Assembly: GCA_040218415.1 (NCBI GenBank) | Contig: JAVJRN010000079.1 | Location: 62,001 to 126,000, forward strand | From: JAVJRN01 sp040218415 | GTDB lineage: Bacteria > Bacteroidota > Bacteroidia > Cytophagales > Cyclobacteriaceae | Reading direction: 5' to 3' | Length of the DNA: 64,000 bases | Shown: piece after piece, positions 42,495 through 50,564 of the stretch | How positions within the stretch are numbered: position 1 is the stretch's first letter | How the letters are laid out: each line of letters opens with the position of its first letter | Notes under the pieces: model-generated | The model's input: the letters and a program-made list of their open reading frames with translations, nothing else | Databases searched by the model: none | What the model was told of the DNA's origin: nothing | Position numbers and translations under genes: made by a program

Positions 42495-44339
42495 ATGCAC
42501 AAATACTACCTTATTATATGGCTTATTTTTCTAAGTCTCATCGCTGAGGCTCAAGATACTTTCGTGAAAAAAACATACTACGATATGTTTGATAAAATTG
42601 TGAAAGATGCTATAACCGTCAGAAAAAAAGATTCTGTCGCAGATGGGAAATATCAGTCATACTTTCAAAGTGGATCTTTAGAATCTAAAGGTTTCTATCT
42701 GAACGGAGAAATTGACAGTGTGTGGACTTTTTACTATCAAAATGGCAGAAAAAAAGCCTTTGGCAGCTATCGACTTGGTAAACCACGAGGAGTTTGGAGA
42801 TACTACTTTGAAAGCGGCGACCTAAAATCTGAAGGAATCTTATCAGAAAATCAAAAAAGTGGAAGCTGGGCTTATTATTATGAAAATGGAAAGGTAAAAA
42901 GTAGCGGTAAATATGTGGCCGGTAATAAAGTAGGAATTTGGAATTATTTCTACGAGGACGAATCTTTAAAATCGCAGGCTTTTTACTCCGGTGAAAAAGC
43001 TGATTACAAGGAATTTTATCCAAATGGAAGCTTAAAATCAAAAGGAATAATCATCAACGAAAAGAGTACGGGATTGTGGACCTACTATTATGAAAGTGGT
43101 GAAAAAGAAGCAGAAGGTTCTTTTAAAAATGGCTTGCGGATAGGGATATGGAAGTATTACTACAAAAACCAACAAATTTCTGCAGAAGGCGAATTTACTG
43201 ATGGTAATAAAACCGGATTATGGAAATATTATCATAAAGACGGCTCTCTGAGTGCCGAGGGTGCAATGAACCAAGACGCTAAAGATGGATTTTGGAAACT
43301 CTTCTACCCTACGGGCGAGCTAAAAGGCGAAGCTAACTACGACTCAGGCACTGGCTTGTCGAAAGAATATTATCCCGGTGGACAACTCCGAGCAATTGGA
43401 AAAATCGAAAACGATAAAAAAGAAGGTCTTTGGAAATATTATAACGAAGCTGGCGTATTGGATGGTGAGGCAAATTTTCAAAAAGGAGAAGGCATTTACA
43501 CTGGATTCTATAATGATGGAACCATGAAGATGCAGGGTAAAATTGAAAACGACCGAAGAACGGGCGAATGGACTCTGTACAATACCGATAATACCGTGGC
43601 TGGTACTTACAGGCCTGTATATGAAGAATTAAATCCAATTTTCAGAACTGGAGAAATCATAGAAAATCAAAAAAGAAAGGAAAGCAGAGATAAGCCTGAA
43701 TACAGATATAAAAACAACAAGCTAAGATACTTTGAACCAAATATCAATGAGTATCGGGGAATCATCATGGGGACAAACCCTCTTTGGACACTCATTGGCC
43801 AATTGCCAGTAGCTGTCGAATATTACATTCAAGAAAGAATGGGATATGAAATGAATATCAACATTCACAAAAAGCCATTTTATAGAAACTCATCTTCATT
43901 AGACCTCTTAGATATCCGCACAAATGGAATATCCCTTACAATGAGACAAAAATTCTATCATGAAGGCAGCAAACTGGGCATGTTTTATTTCGGTCATGAG
44001 ATACAAGCTGGTTTTTTGGCACACCATACTTCAGCAATCGATTCTTCAGGTTTGCTTTCAGCCCCTGTAACCAGAAACTACGAAGCGAGTCAAAGAAGAT
44101 TTGCGTATAGCTTGCTGGTAGGAAACCGATGGATGCAGCGCGACAATGATTCAGGGTTTTCTATTGACTTTCATATTGGAGTTGGGATTGGAGGAAGATA
44201 TTTTAATTTGGATTATATACCCAACCAAACCACCGGCCGGTTATTCAATGACATAAACCAAGACCAATTTTATATCCCCCTAATCATTGGCGTTAATATC
44301 GGTTTTGCAGGACCAAAAAGGCGAAGTACAAGTTTCTAA
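42495..44339 (+). CDS. Exported YwqK/MORN-like 14-repeat protein with C-terminal beta-barrel-like domain
   Basis: A 614-residue protein with a signal peptide ending in IAEAQ. Residues about 50-375 hold fourteen tandem repeats of about 23 residues of the form GxWxYYxxxGxLxxEGxF (for example GLWKYYHKDGSLSAEGAM). After a basic linker (about 385-410), a roughly 200-residue domain follows (PVAVEYYIQERMGYEMNI through FYIPLIIGVNIGF). Its alternating strands look like a small outer-membrane barrel of the DUF3575 kind. This suggests repeats anchored at the outer membrane. It shares only the repeat with the 207-residue protein at 29932-30555. No function is known. Confidence 0.8.
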   Translation: MHKYYLIIWLIFLSLIAEAQDTFVKKTYYDMFDKIVKDAITVRKKDSVADGKYQSYFQSGSLESKGFYLNGEIDSVWTFYYQNGRKKAFGSYRLGKPRGVWRYYFESGDLKSEGILSENQKSGSWAYYYENGKVKSSGKYVAGNKVGIWNYFYEDESLKSQAFYSGEKADYKEFYPNGSLKSKGIIINEKSTGLWTYYYESGEKEAEGSFKNGLRIGIWKYYYKNQQISAEGEFTDGNKTGLWKYYHKDGSLSAEGAMNQDAKDGFWKLFYPTGELKGEANYDSGTGLSKEYYPGGQLRAIGKIENDKKEGLWKYYNEAGVLDGEANFQKGEGIYTGFYNDGTMKMQGKIENDRRTGEWTLYNTDNTVAGTYRPVYEELNPIFRTGEIIENQKRKESRDKPEYRYKNNKLRYFEPNINEYRGIIMGTNPLWTLIGQLPVAVEYYIQERMGYEMNINIHKKPFYRNSSSLDLLDIRTNGISLTMRQKFYHEGSKLGMFYFGHEIQAGFLAHHTSAIDSSGLLSAPVTRNYEASQRRFAYSLLVGNRWMQRDNDSGFSIDFHIGVGIGGRYFNLDYIPNQTTGRLFNDINQDQFYIPLIIGVNIGFAGPKRRSTSF

Positions 44340-44513
44340 AAATGAGAATCCTACAATATTCCTACCCTCTACATGTAGTCGAGCTGGAACTTTCTATTGA
44401 GGGGAAAACAAATATTTAAGCAGAGTTGATGGTTTTTGACTACCTATTTCCATAAAAAAGGGACTTGCTTTTGATCAAGTCCCTTTTTAATTCACTACAG
44501 ATCGTATAAAAAA
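44340..44513. other. Intergenic stretch between convergent genes
   Basis: A 174-nt gap. The only structure I see is the strong hairpin at 44455-44488; the rest shows no frame, RNA fold or repeat that I can support. Confidence 0.5.
44455..44488. terminator. Bidirectional hairpin terminator
   Basis: AAAAAGGGACTTG (44455-44467) and CAAGTCCCTTTTT (44476-44488) form a perfect 13-bp stem with an 8-nt loop. The arms end in A5 and T5 tracts, so it works for both convergent genes flanking it. Confidence 0.85.
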
Positions 44514-46268
44514 TTACTTCACGAATAAGCTAATGCTTTTATCTTCCACACATTTATTATTCAGAAAGTCGATGGAGGTAACTCGTATATTTATCGCTCC
44601 TTTTTGGTTTAGCTCAATAGGACTTCCATATGCAATAAAGTTACCTTCGTCAATAGAGTAACTGATCATCTTGGTGTCAATGATCTTATCGGTAGCACTC
44701 AAATATAATTTTGAGCCAGTACTGTAAACACTCAAGTCTGTTTCTTGATCATTCAATGAAATAACACCAATTGGCTCCATACTAATTGTGTAATTCAAGA
44801 CCGGACCCGTTTTGTCAACAAAAAAATTGAACGTTTTTGAGCTCTTATTTCCCACATTATCGGTTCCTTGAAATTCGATGGTATAATATCGCTCCTCTGG
44901 TAAGGTAAAAGGGTCATTGTAAACAACCATATCACCATCATTAATGGAATAATTAATTTCCTTCAGACCACTATCAGAGTCCTTAGCAAAAAGGCCAATC
45001 TTCGTTTGATCTGTGATAAATGTCGTATCACGTGTATTATATACTTCTCCTATAAACTCATTAGCAAGTGTTGGTGATATCTTGTCAAGTGCATAAGTTA
45101 CGCTTTGATTTCTCTCGCTGATCATAGGGATATTTCCTACTTTATCCTCGGCATAATAGGCTATCTTATGTATTCCATGTGCTAAATCTAAGGTAAATGG
45201 ATCATTATAATCCAATTTTTTATTAAGATTCAAATCGTAATAAATTGATGATACGCCTGCCTTATTATCACTTGCCGAGAGCTTTACTTTCGATCTTTCC
45301 GATACATAAGTCCTTTTATCACCTTCATATTGATCACCCAATATTTCAACATTTACAACGGGTGCTGATTTATCATAGAAAAAATGATAAGTCTGGGTAG
45401 CCTCCTCGTTCGATACATTGTCATAACCTCTATAGGTGAGTACGTGCTCCCCTTCACTTAAAAATTCAAAATTCACTTTTGAAGAATAGCTCTTGGTATC
45501 ATTACCATCTAATTCGTAGGTAATGTTTTTCAAGCCTGAAGACAAATCAACAGACGTAAGTGTAATAGTCGCACGACTCGAAAGTACATTATCCAAATAA
45601 TCTCCTGTAATCGACAAACTGGTATTTGGCGCCAAAAGATCCACAGTAAAGTCGTAGTTTTCATCATTACTCACATTGCCTACATTATCCACAGCATATA
45701 CCCTTATTGAATAAGTACCATCCTCATTCATAGAAATCAAATCCTTATAAATATTAAAAGCTTCTTCCTGTTGAGAGAACCAAATACTCTCTACGCCAGA
45801 CATAGCATCTTCAGCTGCTATACCTAGCGATAATCCAGCGCCATAAAATATTTTAGCTTCGACCGTACTTCGATATTTAGGCGCTCCATCAAAATTCAAG
45901 GCAACATTTGGAGGCAAACCATCAGCGAAAATCTCATATAACACTTCTTGTTTTGGCATAAGATATTGTCCTTCACTATCCATCGCCCATTTTGATCTTA
46001 TATAATTCGCTCCCTCGGTATCTAGGTACATTGGGTCTCCATAGCCAGTTTCATTAGCCAGTTTTATCCCTTTTTCTGCAGATGGTTCAGGTGATACAAA
46101 TAGATATACTGGCAACTTCTTTTGCCAAAATAGATTTCCAGAATCATCAACAAAGTATTTTTTTTCATGATCAACTCTGGTTTGTGCCATCAACACCACA
46201 TTGACACAAGAGATTAGAGTAATAATTAAAAGTATTTGGCCCGCGATAATAGAAGTTTTAAATTTCAT
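44514..46268 (-). CDS. Exported OmpL47-like/Ig-like repeat protein
   Basis: A protein of about 584 residues. I chose the ATG at 46268, which gives a standard signal peptide (KFKTSIIAGQILLIITLIS, ending VVLMAQ); an ATG five codons upstream (46283) is possible. After an N-terminal region (FVDDSGNLFWQKKLPVYLFV), at least four repeats of about 90 residues follow. Each has a YxxxDNVGNxS core and ends in a VDxxAPxxxxxIxG linker, as in OmpL47-type beta domains. No catalytic motif or type IX sorting domain is seen. It is probably a periplasmic or surface structural/adhesion protein. Confidence 0.78.
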   Translation of the reverse strand: MKFKTSIIAGQILLIITLISCVNVVLMAQTRVDHEKKYFVDDSGNLFWQKKLPVYLFVSPEPSAEKGIKLANETGYGDPMYLDTEGANYIRSKWAMDSEGQYLMPKQEVLYEIFADGLPPNVALNFDGAPKYRSTVEAKIFYGAGLSLGIAAEDAMSGVESIWFSQQEEAFNIYKDLISMNEDGTYSIRVYAVDNVGNVSNDENYDFTVDLLAPNTSLSITGDYLDNVLSSRATITLTSVDLSSGLKNITYELDGNDTKSYSSKVNFEFLSEGEHVLTYRGYDNVSNEEATQTYHFFYDKSAPVVNVEILGDQYEGDKRTYVSERSKVKLSASDNKAGVSSIYYDLNLNKKLDYNDPFTLDLAHGIHKIAYYAEDKVGNIPMISERNQSVTYALDKISPTLANEFIGEVYNTRDTTFITDQTKIGLFAKDSDSGLKEINYSINDGDMVVYNDPFTLPEERYYTIEFQGTDNVGNKSSKTFNFFVDKTGPVLNYTISMEPIGVISLNDQETDLSVYSTGSKLYLSATDKIIDTKMISYSIDEGNFIAYGSPIELNQKGAINIRVTSIDFLNNKCVEDKSISLFVK

Positions 46269-46729
46269 GAGATTGGTTAGCATTTATGTTAAAAAAATGA
46301 ATTTAATATTATTAACAACTGATTATTCTATTGCAAAAAGTATGACTTGTCGAGATAATTCTCTTTACTTTTCATACAAAAAAGTACCTATGACTAGGGT
46401 TGAGTATTATGAAAAATACTCATTATTTACAGTGGCGTTTTTCAAAAGGGCAATGAATCACATATAATGTGATATAAGCGGATAAACAGAACGTGGGTGA
46501 ACAAATCTTCTCTTGGAATTTATAATTTCATTGTTCTTTTCTATAATTTGGTTCGACGAAATATATTAATTGATCGTTAAATACAGAGTTTGCCAATCTT
46601 TACTCACCCAATCGACTATTTTAAAGTCATCATGATTTTGAGAAAGACGAAACTTTAAATTAAAAAGTAGCTAAAAAGCAGACTTAGCGCTCCATAACCG
46701 ATAATCGACTTGCGAAACTTCTTTTATAT
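46269..46729. promoter_or_regulatory. 461-nt intergenic region with two inverted repeats
   Basis: An AT-rich gap between the divergent OmpL47-like and CoA-binding genes. It contains TGAGTATT-N6-AATACTCA (46401-46422) and the perfect repeat ATCACAT-ATA-ATGTGAT (46457-46473), described separately. An 88-codon frame crosses the left part (46201-46467), but it overlaps the divergent signal peptide and looks accidental. No tRNA or riboswitch fold was recognised. Confidence 0.45.
46457..46473. promoter_or_regulatory. Candidate operator: perfect inverted repeat
   Basis: ATCACAT-ATA-ATGTGAT is a perfect 7-bp dyad with a 3-nt spacer, 188 nt upstream of the OmpL47-like gene start on the minus strand. 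The half-sites resemble those of Crp/Fnr boxes but in inverted order. Regulator unknown. Confidence 0.35.
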
Positions 46730-47098
46730 ATGAGTAAAAAAACAATAATAGTTGGCGCCTCAACAAACCCATCGCGCTATGCATACATAGCCGCCGAAAG
46801 ATTGACCTCTCACAATCATGAAATTATTCCTATCGGCATAAAAAAGGGAGTGGTATCTGGTACGGAAATTTTGGACATCAAAGAAAGACCCCAAGTAGAA
46901 AATGTTGATACAATCACGCTTTACATAGGACCAGCACGCCAGCCAGCATATTATGATTATTTGATATCGCTCAAGCCTAAAAGAATAATTTTCAATCCGG
47001 GTACTGAAAACGAGGATTTGGTCAAACTAGCAGAAAAAAATAACATTGAAACTGTCTATGGCTGCACACTCGTCATGTTGAGTGTTGGCAATTACTAA
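46730..47098 (+). CDS. CoA-binding (YccU-like) protein
   Basis: A 122-residue single-domain Rossmann-like CoA-binding protein related to the CoA-binding domain of succinyl-CoA synthetase. The opening KTIIVGASTNPSRYAYIAAE is the CoA-binding glycine loop. Later motifs are VDTITLYIGP, PKRIIFNPGTEN and the YGCTLVML end. It is cytosolic, and its biological role is not established for the family. It converges with the leucine-rich-repeat gene with a 4-nt stop overlap. Confidence 0.9.
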   Translation: MSKKTIIVGASTNPSRYAYIAAERLTSHNHEIIPIGIKKGVVSGTEILDIKERPQVENVDTITLYIGPARQPAYYDYLISLKPKRIIFNPGTENEDLVKLAEKNNIETVYGCTLVMLSVGNY

Positions 47099-48477
47099 TT
47101 CTCAATAATTTGTTTCTCTATTTTTGGTGCCACGTTAACACCTTTATCTGATAACTCAAATAGAATGTTGGCTACATCTTCATTTTCAGGATCTGTAAAA
47201 TCGATCGGATTATTGGTCATCGTAAACAAATCCAACGAAGGCATATCGAGTATTTCCAGAGGTATTTTTTTAATTTGATTATCAGAGATATCTAGATCTT
47301 CTAACTGTCTCAATTCTAAAAACTGCTTCGGAAATTCCATTAGATAATTTTCATTGACTCGGCAAGTTTCCAGAATACCCAATTGAGAAATAGCACTTGG
47401 CAAAGCGGTAAATCTATTATGATGAAGATACAATTCTGTCAACTTGGACAAGTTGCCTATAGATTCCGGAATAGTGTAGAGCTTATTGTGCGATAAATAC
47501 AATATCTCTAAGTTCTTAAGCGTCCCAATTTCCTCTGGCACTACTTTCAACATGTTATAATAAAAATCTACTGCAACGAGATTTTCCAATCCAAAAACAC
47601 CAATCGGTATTTTTTCTAGTTCGTTTTTATAAAAAGATAATTTTTGAAGTTGTTGGAGAGCTTCAATGCCTTCAGGAATAGTCGAAATATGATTCTCTTG
47701 AAGTTGTAGCTCTTTAAGGCCGCTCATCAAATAAAAAGATGGATGTATAAAGTGTAATCCAACATTATTGAGCTTAAATGTTTCTATGAAATTCAGTTTT
47801 TCATATTTACCCTTAGACAGCTGAAGTGGAATGTGATTTCTATTAAATGAGACTGTTTTTATAGATTCATTCCTTGACAACCGCCTAATCGGAATTTTAT
47901 CAAAAAGACATTCCTCAGCCACAAGTTCTTCAAGTTCTTTGATCCTTCTAATCCCAAGCGGCAACCGAGTGAGTTTATTTTTACTCAAATCGAGCTTCTC
48001 CAGATTCTTGAGCTTAGCCATTCTAATCCAAAAAACATCTTCAAGGTTATTTGCTCGCCAATACAGCCGCTTTATATTACTTAACATCCTCAATTCTTTC
48101 GGAAGTCTTTTAATGTTGTTATGGTTCAAAACCAACACTTCAAGGTTTGTCGCACGAAACACGAAATCAGGAATCTTCTTCAACTCCAAAAAGGAAAGAT
48201 CAATTTCAAGTAGTGTATCCAATCGTGTATTGGATTTATACCTTTCAAGTCTTTGTACCGCCTCCGATCTATTGCGGGCTATAAGTATTTCATTAGCATC
48301 AACTAAGGAATTCTTCTGCTCTTCTAATACTTGCTTCGATTTAATTAATTTTTTATTTGGCCGATTACTAATGATCAATTCATTACTGTCCTTTTCCTGA
48401 AGCGGAATGGCAGCCTGACCAAACACCAGCTGCTGAAGTATGAACCCTAGAAATAAAAAAATCATCAACACTCTCAT
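47095..48477 (-). CDS. Exported leucine-rich-repeat protein
   Basis: A 460-residue protein with a signal peptide ending in LVFGQ. From about residue 80 to 430 it has some 14 leucine-rich repeats of about 23 residues (pattern LxxLxLxxNxLxxIPxxIxxL, for example LEVLVLNHNNIKRLPKEL). It has no kinase, catalytic or sorting domain. Extracytoplasmic LRR proteins usually mediate protein binding or adhesion; the ligand is unknown. A short inverted repeat abuts the start codon. Confidence 0.87.
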   Translation of the reverse strand: MRVLMIFLFLGFILQQLVFGQAAIPLQEKDSNELIISNRPNKKLIKSKQVLEEQKNSLVDANEILIARNRSEAVQRLERYKSNTRLDTLLEIDLSFLELKKIPDFVFRATNLEVLVLNHNNIKRLPKELRMLSNIKRLYWRANNLEDVFWIRMAKLKNLEKLDLSKNKLTRLPLGIRRIKELEELVAEECLFDKIPIRRLSRNESIKTVSFNRNHIPLQLSKGKYEKLNFIETFKLNNVGLHFIHPSFYLMSGLKELQLQENHISTIPEGIEALQQLQKLSFYKNELEKIPIGVFGLENLVAVDFYYNMLKVVPEEIGTLKNLEILYLSHNKLYTIPESIGNLSKLTELYLHHNRFTALPSAISQLGILETCRVNENYLMEFPKQFLELRQLEDLDISDNQIKKIPLEILDMPSLDLFTMTNNPIDFTDPENEDVANILFELSDKGVNVAPKIEKQIIEN

Positions 48478-48493
48478 AACTAAACTTTTAGTT
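48478..48493 (-). repeat. Inverted repeat abutting LRR gene start codon
   Basis: AACTAAA-CT-TTTAGTT is a perfect 7-bp dyad whose end touches the ATG of the LRR gene on the minus strand. It could mask the start in mRNA or be an operator. It is short and AT-rich, so chance is possible. Confidence 0.3.
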
Positions 48494-48578
48494 GATCAAA
48501 GCTAGAAAACCAATTATGTAAAACCAAATGGCATGTCAAGCTTATTTTGTTTAGTTTTACAGATCGAAAAAATATCGA

Positions 48579-50537
48579 ATGGAACAAGATAAATCATTAA
48601 GCAAAGGCAATTATTCAGCAAGTAATATTCAGGTATTAGAAGGACTGGAAGCGGTAAGAAAAAGGCCGGCCATGTATATCGGTGATGTGGGCATCAAAGG
48701 TCTCCACCACATGGTTTGGGAAGTCGTTGACAACTCGATTGACGAAGCGCTTGCAGGGCATTGCGATACGATAAACGTAGAAATAAATGTTGACAATTCA
48801 ATCACCGTTAGTGATAATGGAAGAGGAATTCCGACAGATCTACACGAAAAAGAAAAAAAGTCAGCCTTAGAAGTTGTAATGACTGTTCTTCACGCTGGTG
48901 GTAAATTTGATAAAGATACTTACAAAGTATCTGGTGGGCTTCACGGAGTTGGTGTTTCATGTGTAAACGCCCTTTCTACCATGCTTAGAGCTACAGTTTA
49001 CAGAAATGGAATCATTTACGAACAAGAATATTCTATTGGTATACCTAAAGAACCAGTAAGGGAAATTGGCACAACAGAACTCACCGGTACAACAATACAA
49101 TTCAAGCCCGACGAAAGCATTTTCAATATTACCGAGTATAAATATGAAACCATTGCTGGTAGGTTAAGAGAGCTTTCATTTCTAAACGCTGGAATTACCA
49201 TCAACCTTGTTGATCATCGTGAGCAGGATGAAAATGGCCAAGATATTAGCGACAAGTTCTTTTCTGTAGGTGGACTGGCAGAGTTTGTAGCCTATCTTGA
49301 CAGTACAAGAGAAAGAATAATCCCTGAACCAATCTACGTAGAAGGTGATAAAGGTGGTATTCCTGTTCAGGTAGCTTTGAACTACAATAACTCATACACA
49401 GAAAATGTAGTCTCCTACGTCAATAATATCAATACTATCGAAGGCGGAACTCACGTAGCAGGATTCAGACGGGCGCTTACTCGAACCTTAAAATCATACG
49501 CTGACAAGTCAGGTCTATTAGACAAGGTAAAAGTTGACATTGCTGGTGATGATTTTAGAGAAGGATTGACTGCTGTTATCTCCATCAAAGTACAAGAACC
49601 ACAATTTGAAGGGCAAACTAAAACCAAGCTTGGCAACTCAGATGCCATGGGCGCTGTTGATACATGCGTCAGTGAAATTTTAAATGAATATCTCGAGGAG
49701 CATCCTAAGGAAGCGAAGATCATCGTTGCTAAGGTTGTTCTCGCCGCACAAGCCCGTCACGCAGCTCGAAAAGCTCGAGAAATGGTTCAGCGAAAGAATG
49801 TGCTTTCAGGCACTGGACTACCGGGAAAACTCGCTGATTGTTCAGATAAAGATCCGGCAGCTTGCGAAATATATCTTGTAGAGGGTGACTCGGCAGGTGG
49901 TTCGGCAAAGCAAGGTCGAAACCGTAAATTTCAGGCAATTCTACCTTTAAGAGGAAAAATTCTCAACGTAGAAAAAGCACAAGAACATCGAATCTACGAC
50001 AATGATGAGATAAAAAACATGATTACAGCACTGGGTGTTAGATTTGGTGTGGGCGATGATGAAAAAGCCCTCAACATGGAGAAACTGAGGTACCATAAAA
50101 TAATCATTATGACCGATGCTGATATCGATGGAAGTCACATTAGAACTTTGATCTTAACCTTCTTCTTTCGATATATGCGACCTTTAATAGAAAACGGTTA
50201 CTTATATATTGCGCTTCCACCACTCTATCTTTTGAAAAAAGGAAAAACAGAACGTTACGCATGGTCTGATAATGATAGAGATCGAATTATTGCTGAAATT
50301 GCACCTGAAGGCAAGGAAGATACCGTTGGTATACAACGATATAAAGGTCTTGGAGAAATGAACCCAGAGCAACTGTGGACAACAACGATGGATCCTGAAA
50401 CAAGAAGTCTCAAAAAAGTGACCATTGAATCCGCCGCAGGGGCAGATCATCTTTTCTCTATGCTTATGGGAGACGAAGTAGCTCCCCGCAGAGAATTCAT
50501 TGAAAAAAATGCGAAATACGCGAAAGTAGACGTTTAA
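48579..50537 (+). CDS. gyrB: DNA gyrase subunit B
   Basis: ATPase subunit of DNA gyrase, which introduces negative supercoils. A 652-residue protein of typical Bacteroidota length. The GHKL ATPase motifs are EVVDNSIDEALAGHC, DNGRGIPTD and GGLHGVGVSCVNALS. The TOPRIM domain has E435 in EGDSAGGSAKQGRN and D513/D515 in TDADIDGSH, with the YKGLGEMNPEQLW end. It has its own upstream gap, and a hairpin terminator lies 42 nt past its stop, inside the next gene. Confidence 0.98.
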   Translation: MEQDKSLSKGNYSASNIQVLEGLEAVRKRPAMYIGDVGIKGLHHMVWEVVDNSIDEALAGHCDTINVEINVDNSITVSDNGRGIPTDLHEKEKKSALEVVMTVLHAGGKFDKDTYKVSGGLHGVGVSCVNALSTMLRATVYRNGIIYEQEYSIGIPKEPVREIGTTELTGTTIQFKPDESIFNITEYKYETIAGRLRELSFLNAGITINLVDHREQDENGQDISDKFFSVGGLAEFVAYLDSTRERIIPEPIYVEGDKGGIPVQVALNYNNSYTENVVSYVNNINTIEGGTHVAGFRRALTRTLKSYADKSGLLDKVKVDIAGDDFREGLTAVISIKVQEPQFEGQTKTKLGNSDAMGAVDTCVSEILNEYLEEHPKEAKIIVAKVVLAAQARHAARKAREMVQRKNVLSGTGLPGKLADCSDKDPAACEIYLVEGDSAGGSAKQGRNRKFQAILPLRGKILNVEKAQEHRIYDNDEIKNMITALGVRFGVGDDEKALNMEKLRYHKIIIMTDADIDGSHIRTLILTFFFRYMRPLIENGYLYIALPPLYLLKKGKTERYAWSDNDRDRIIAEIAPEGKEDTVGIQRYKGLGEMNPEQLWTTTMDPETRSLKKVTIESAAGADHLFSMLMGDEVAPRREFIEKNAKYAKVDV

Positions 50538-50564
50538 TATTTTTTTAAACTCAAATAATTACTC

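Noticed and set aside
44514..46268. CRISPR-like or DNA tandem repeat array
   Set aside because: Periodicity is at the protein-domain level (about 90 residues) with diverged codons; there are no identical DNA repeats with spacers.
46201..46467. 88-codon open frame in the gap upstream of the OmpL47-like gene
   Set aside because: It begins inside the divergent signal-peptide codons, has no recognisable domain, and runs through a region with dyads; probably accidental.
47939..48400. 153-codon open frame on the + strand
   Set aside because: It is antisense to the leucine-rich-repeat gene; its leucine/serine-rich translation is the expected shadow of LRR codons.
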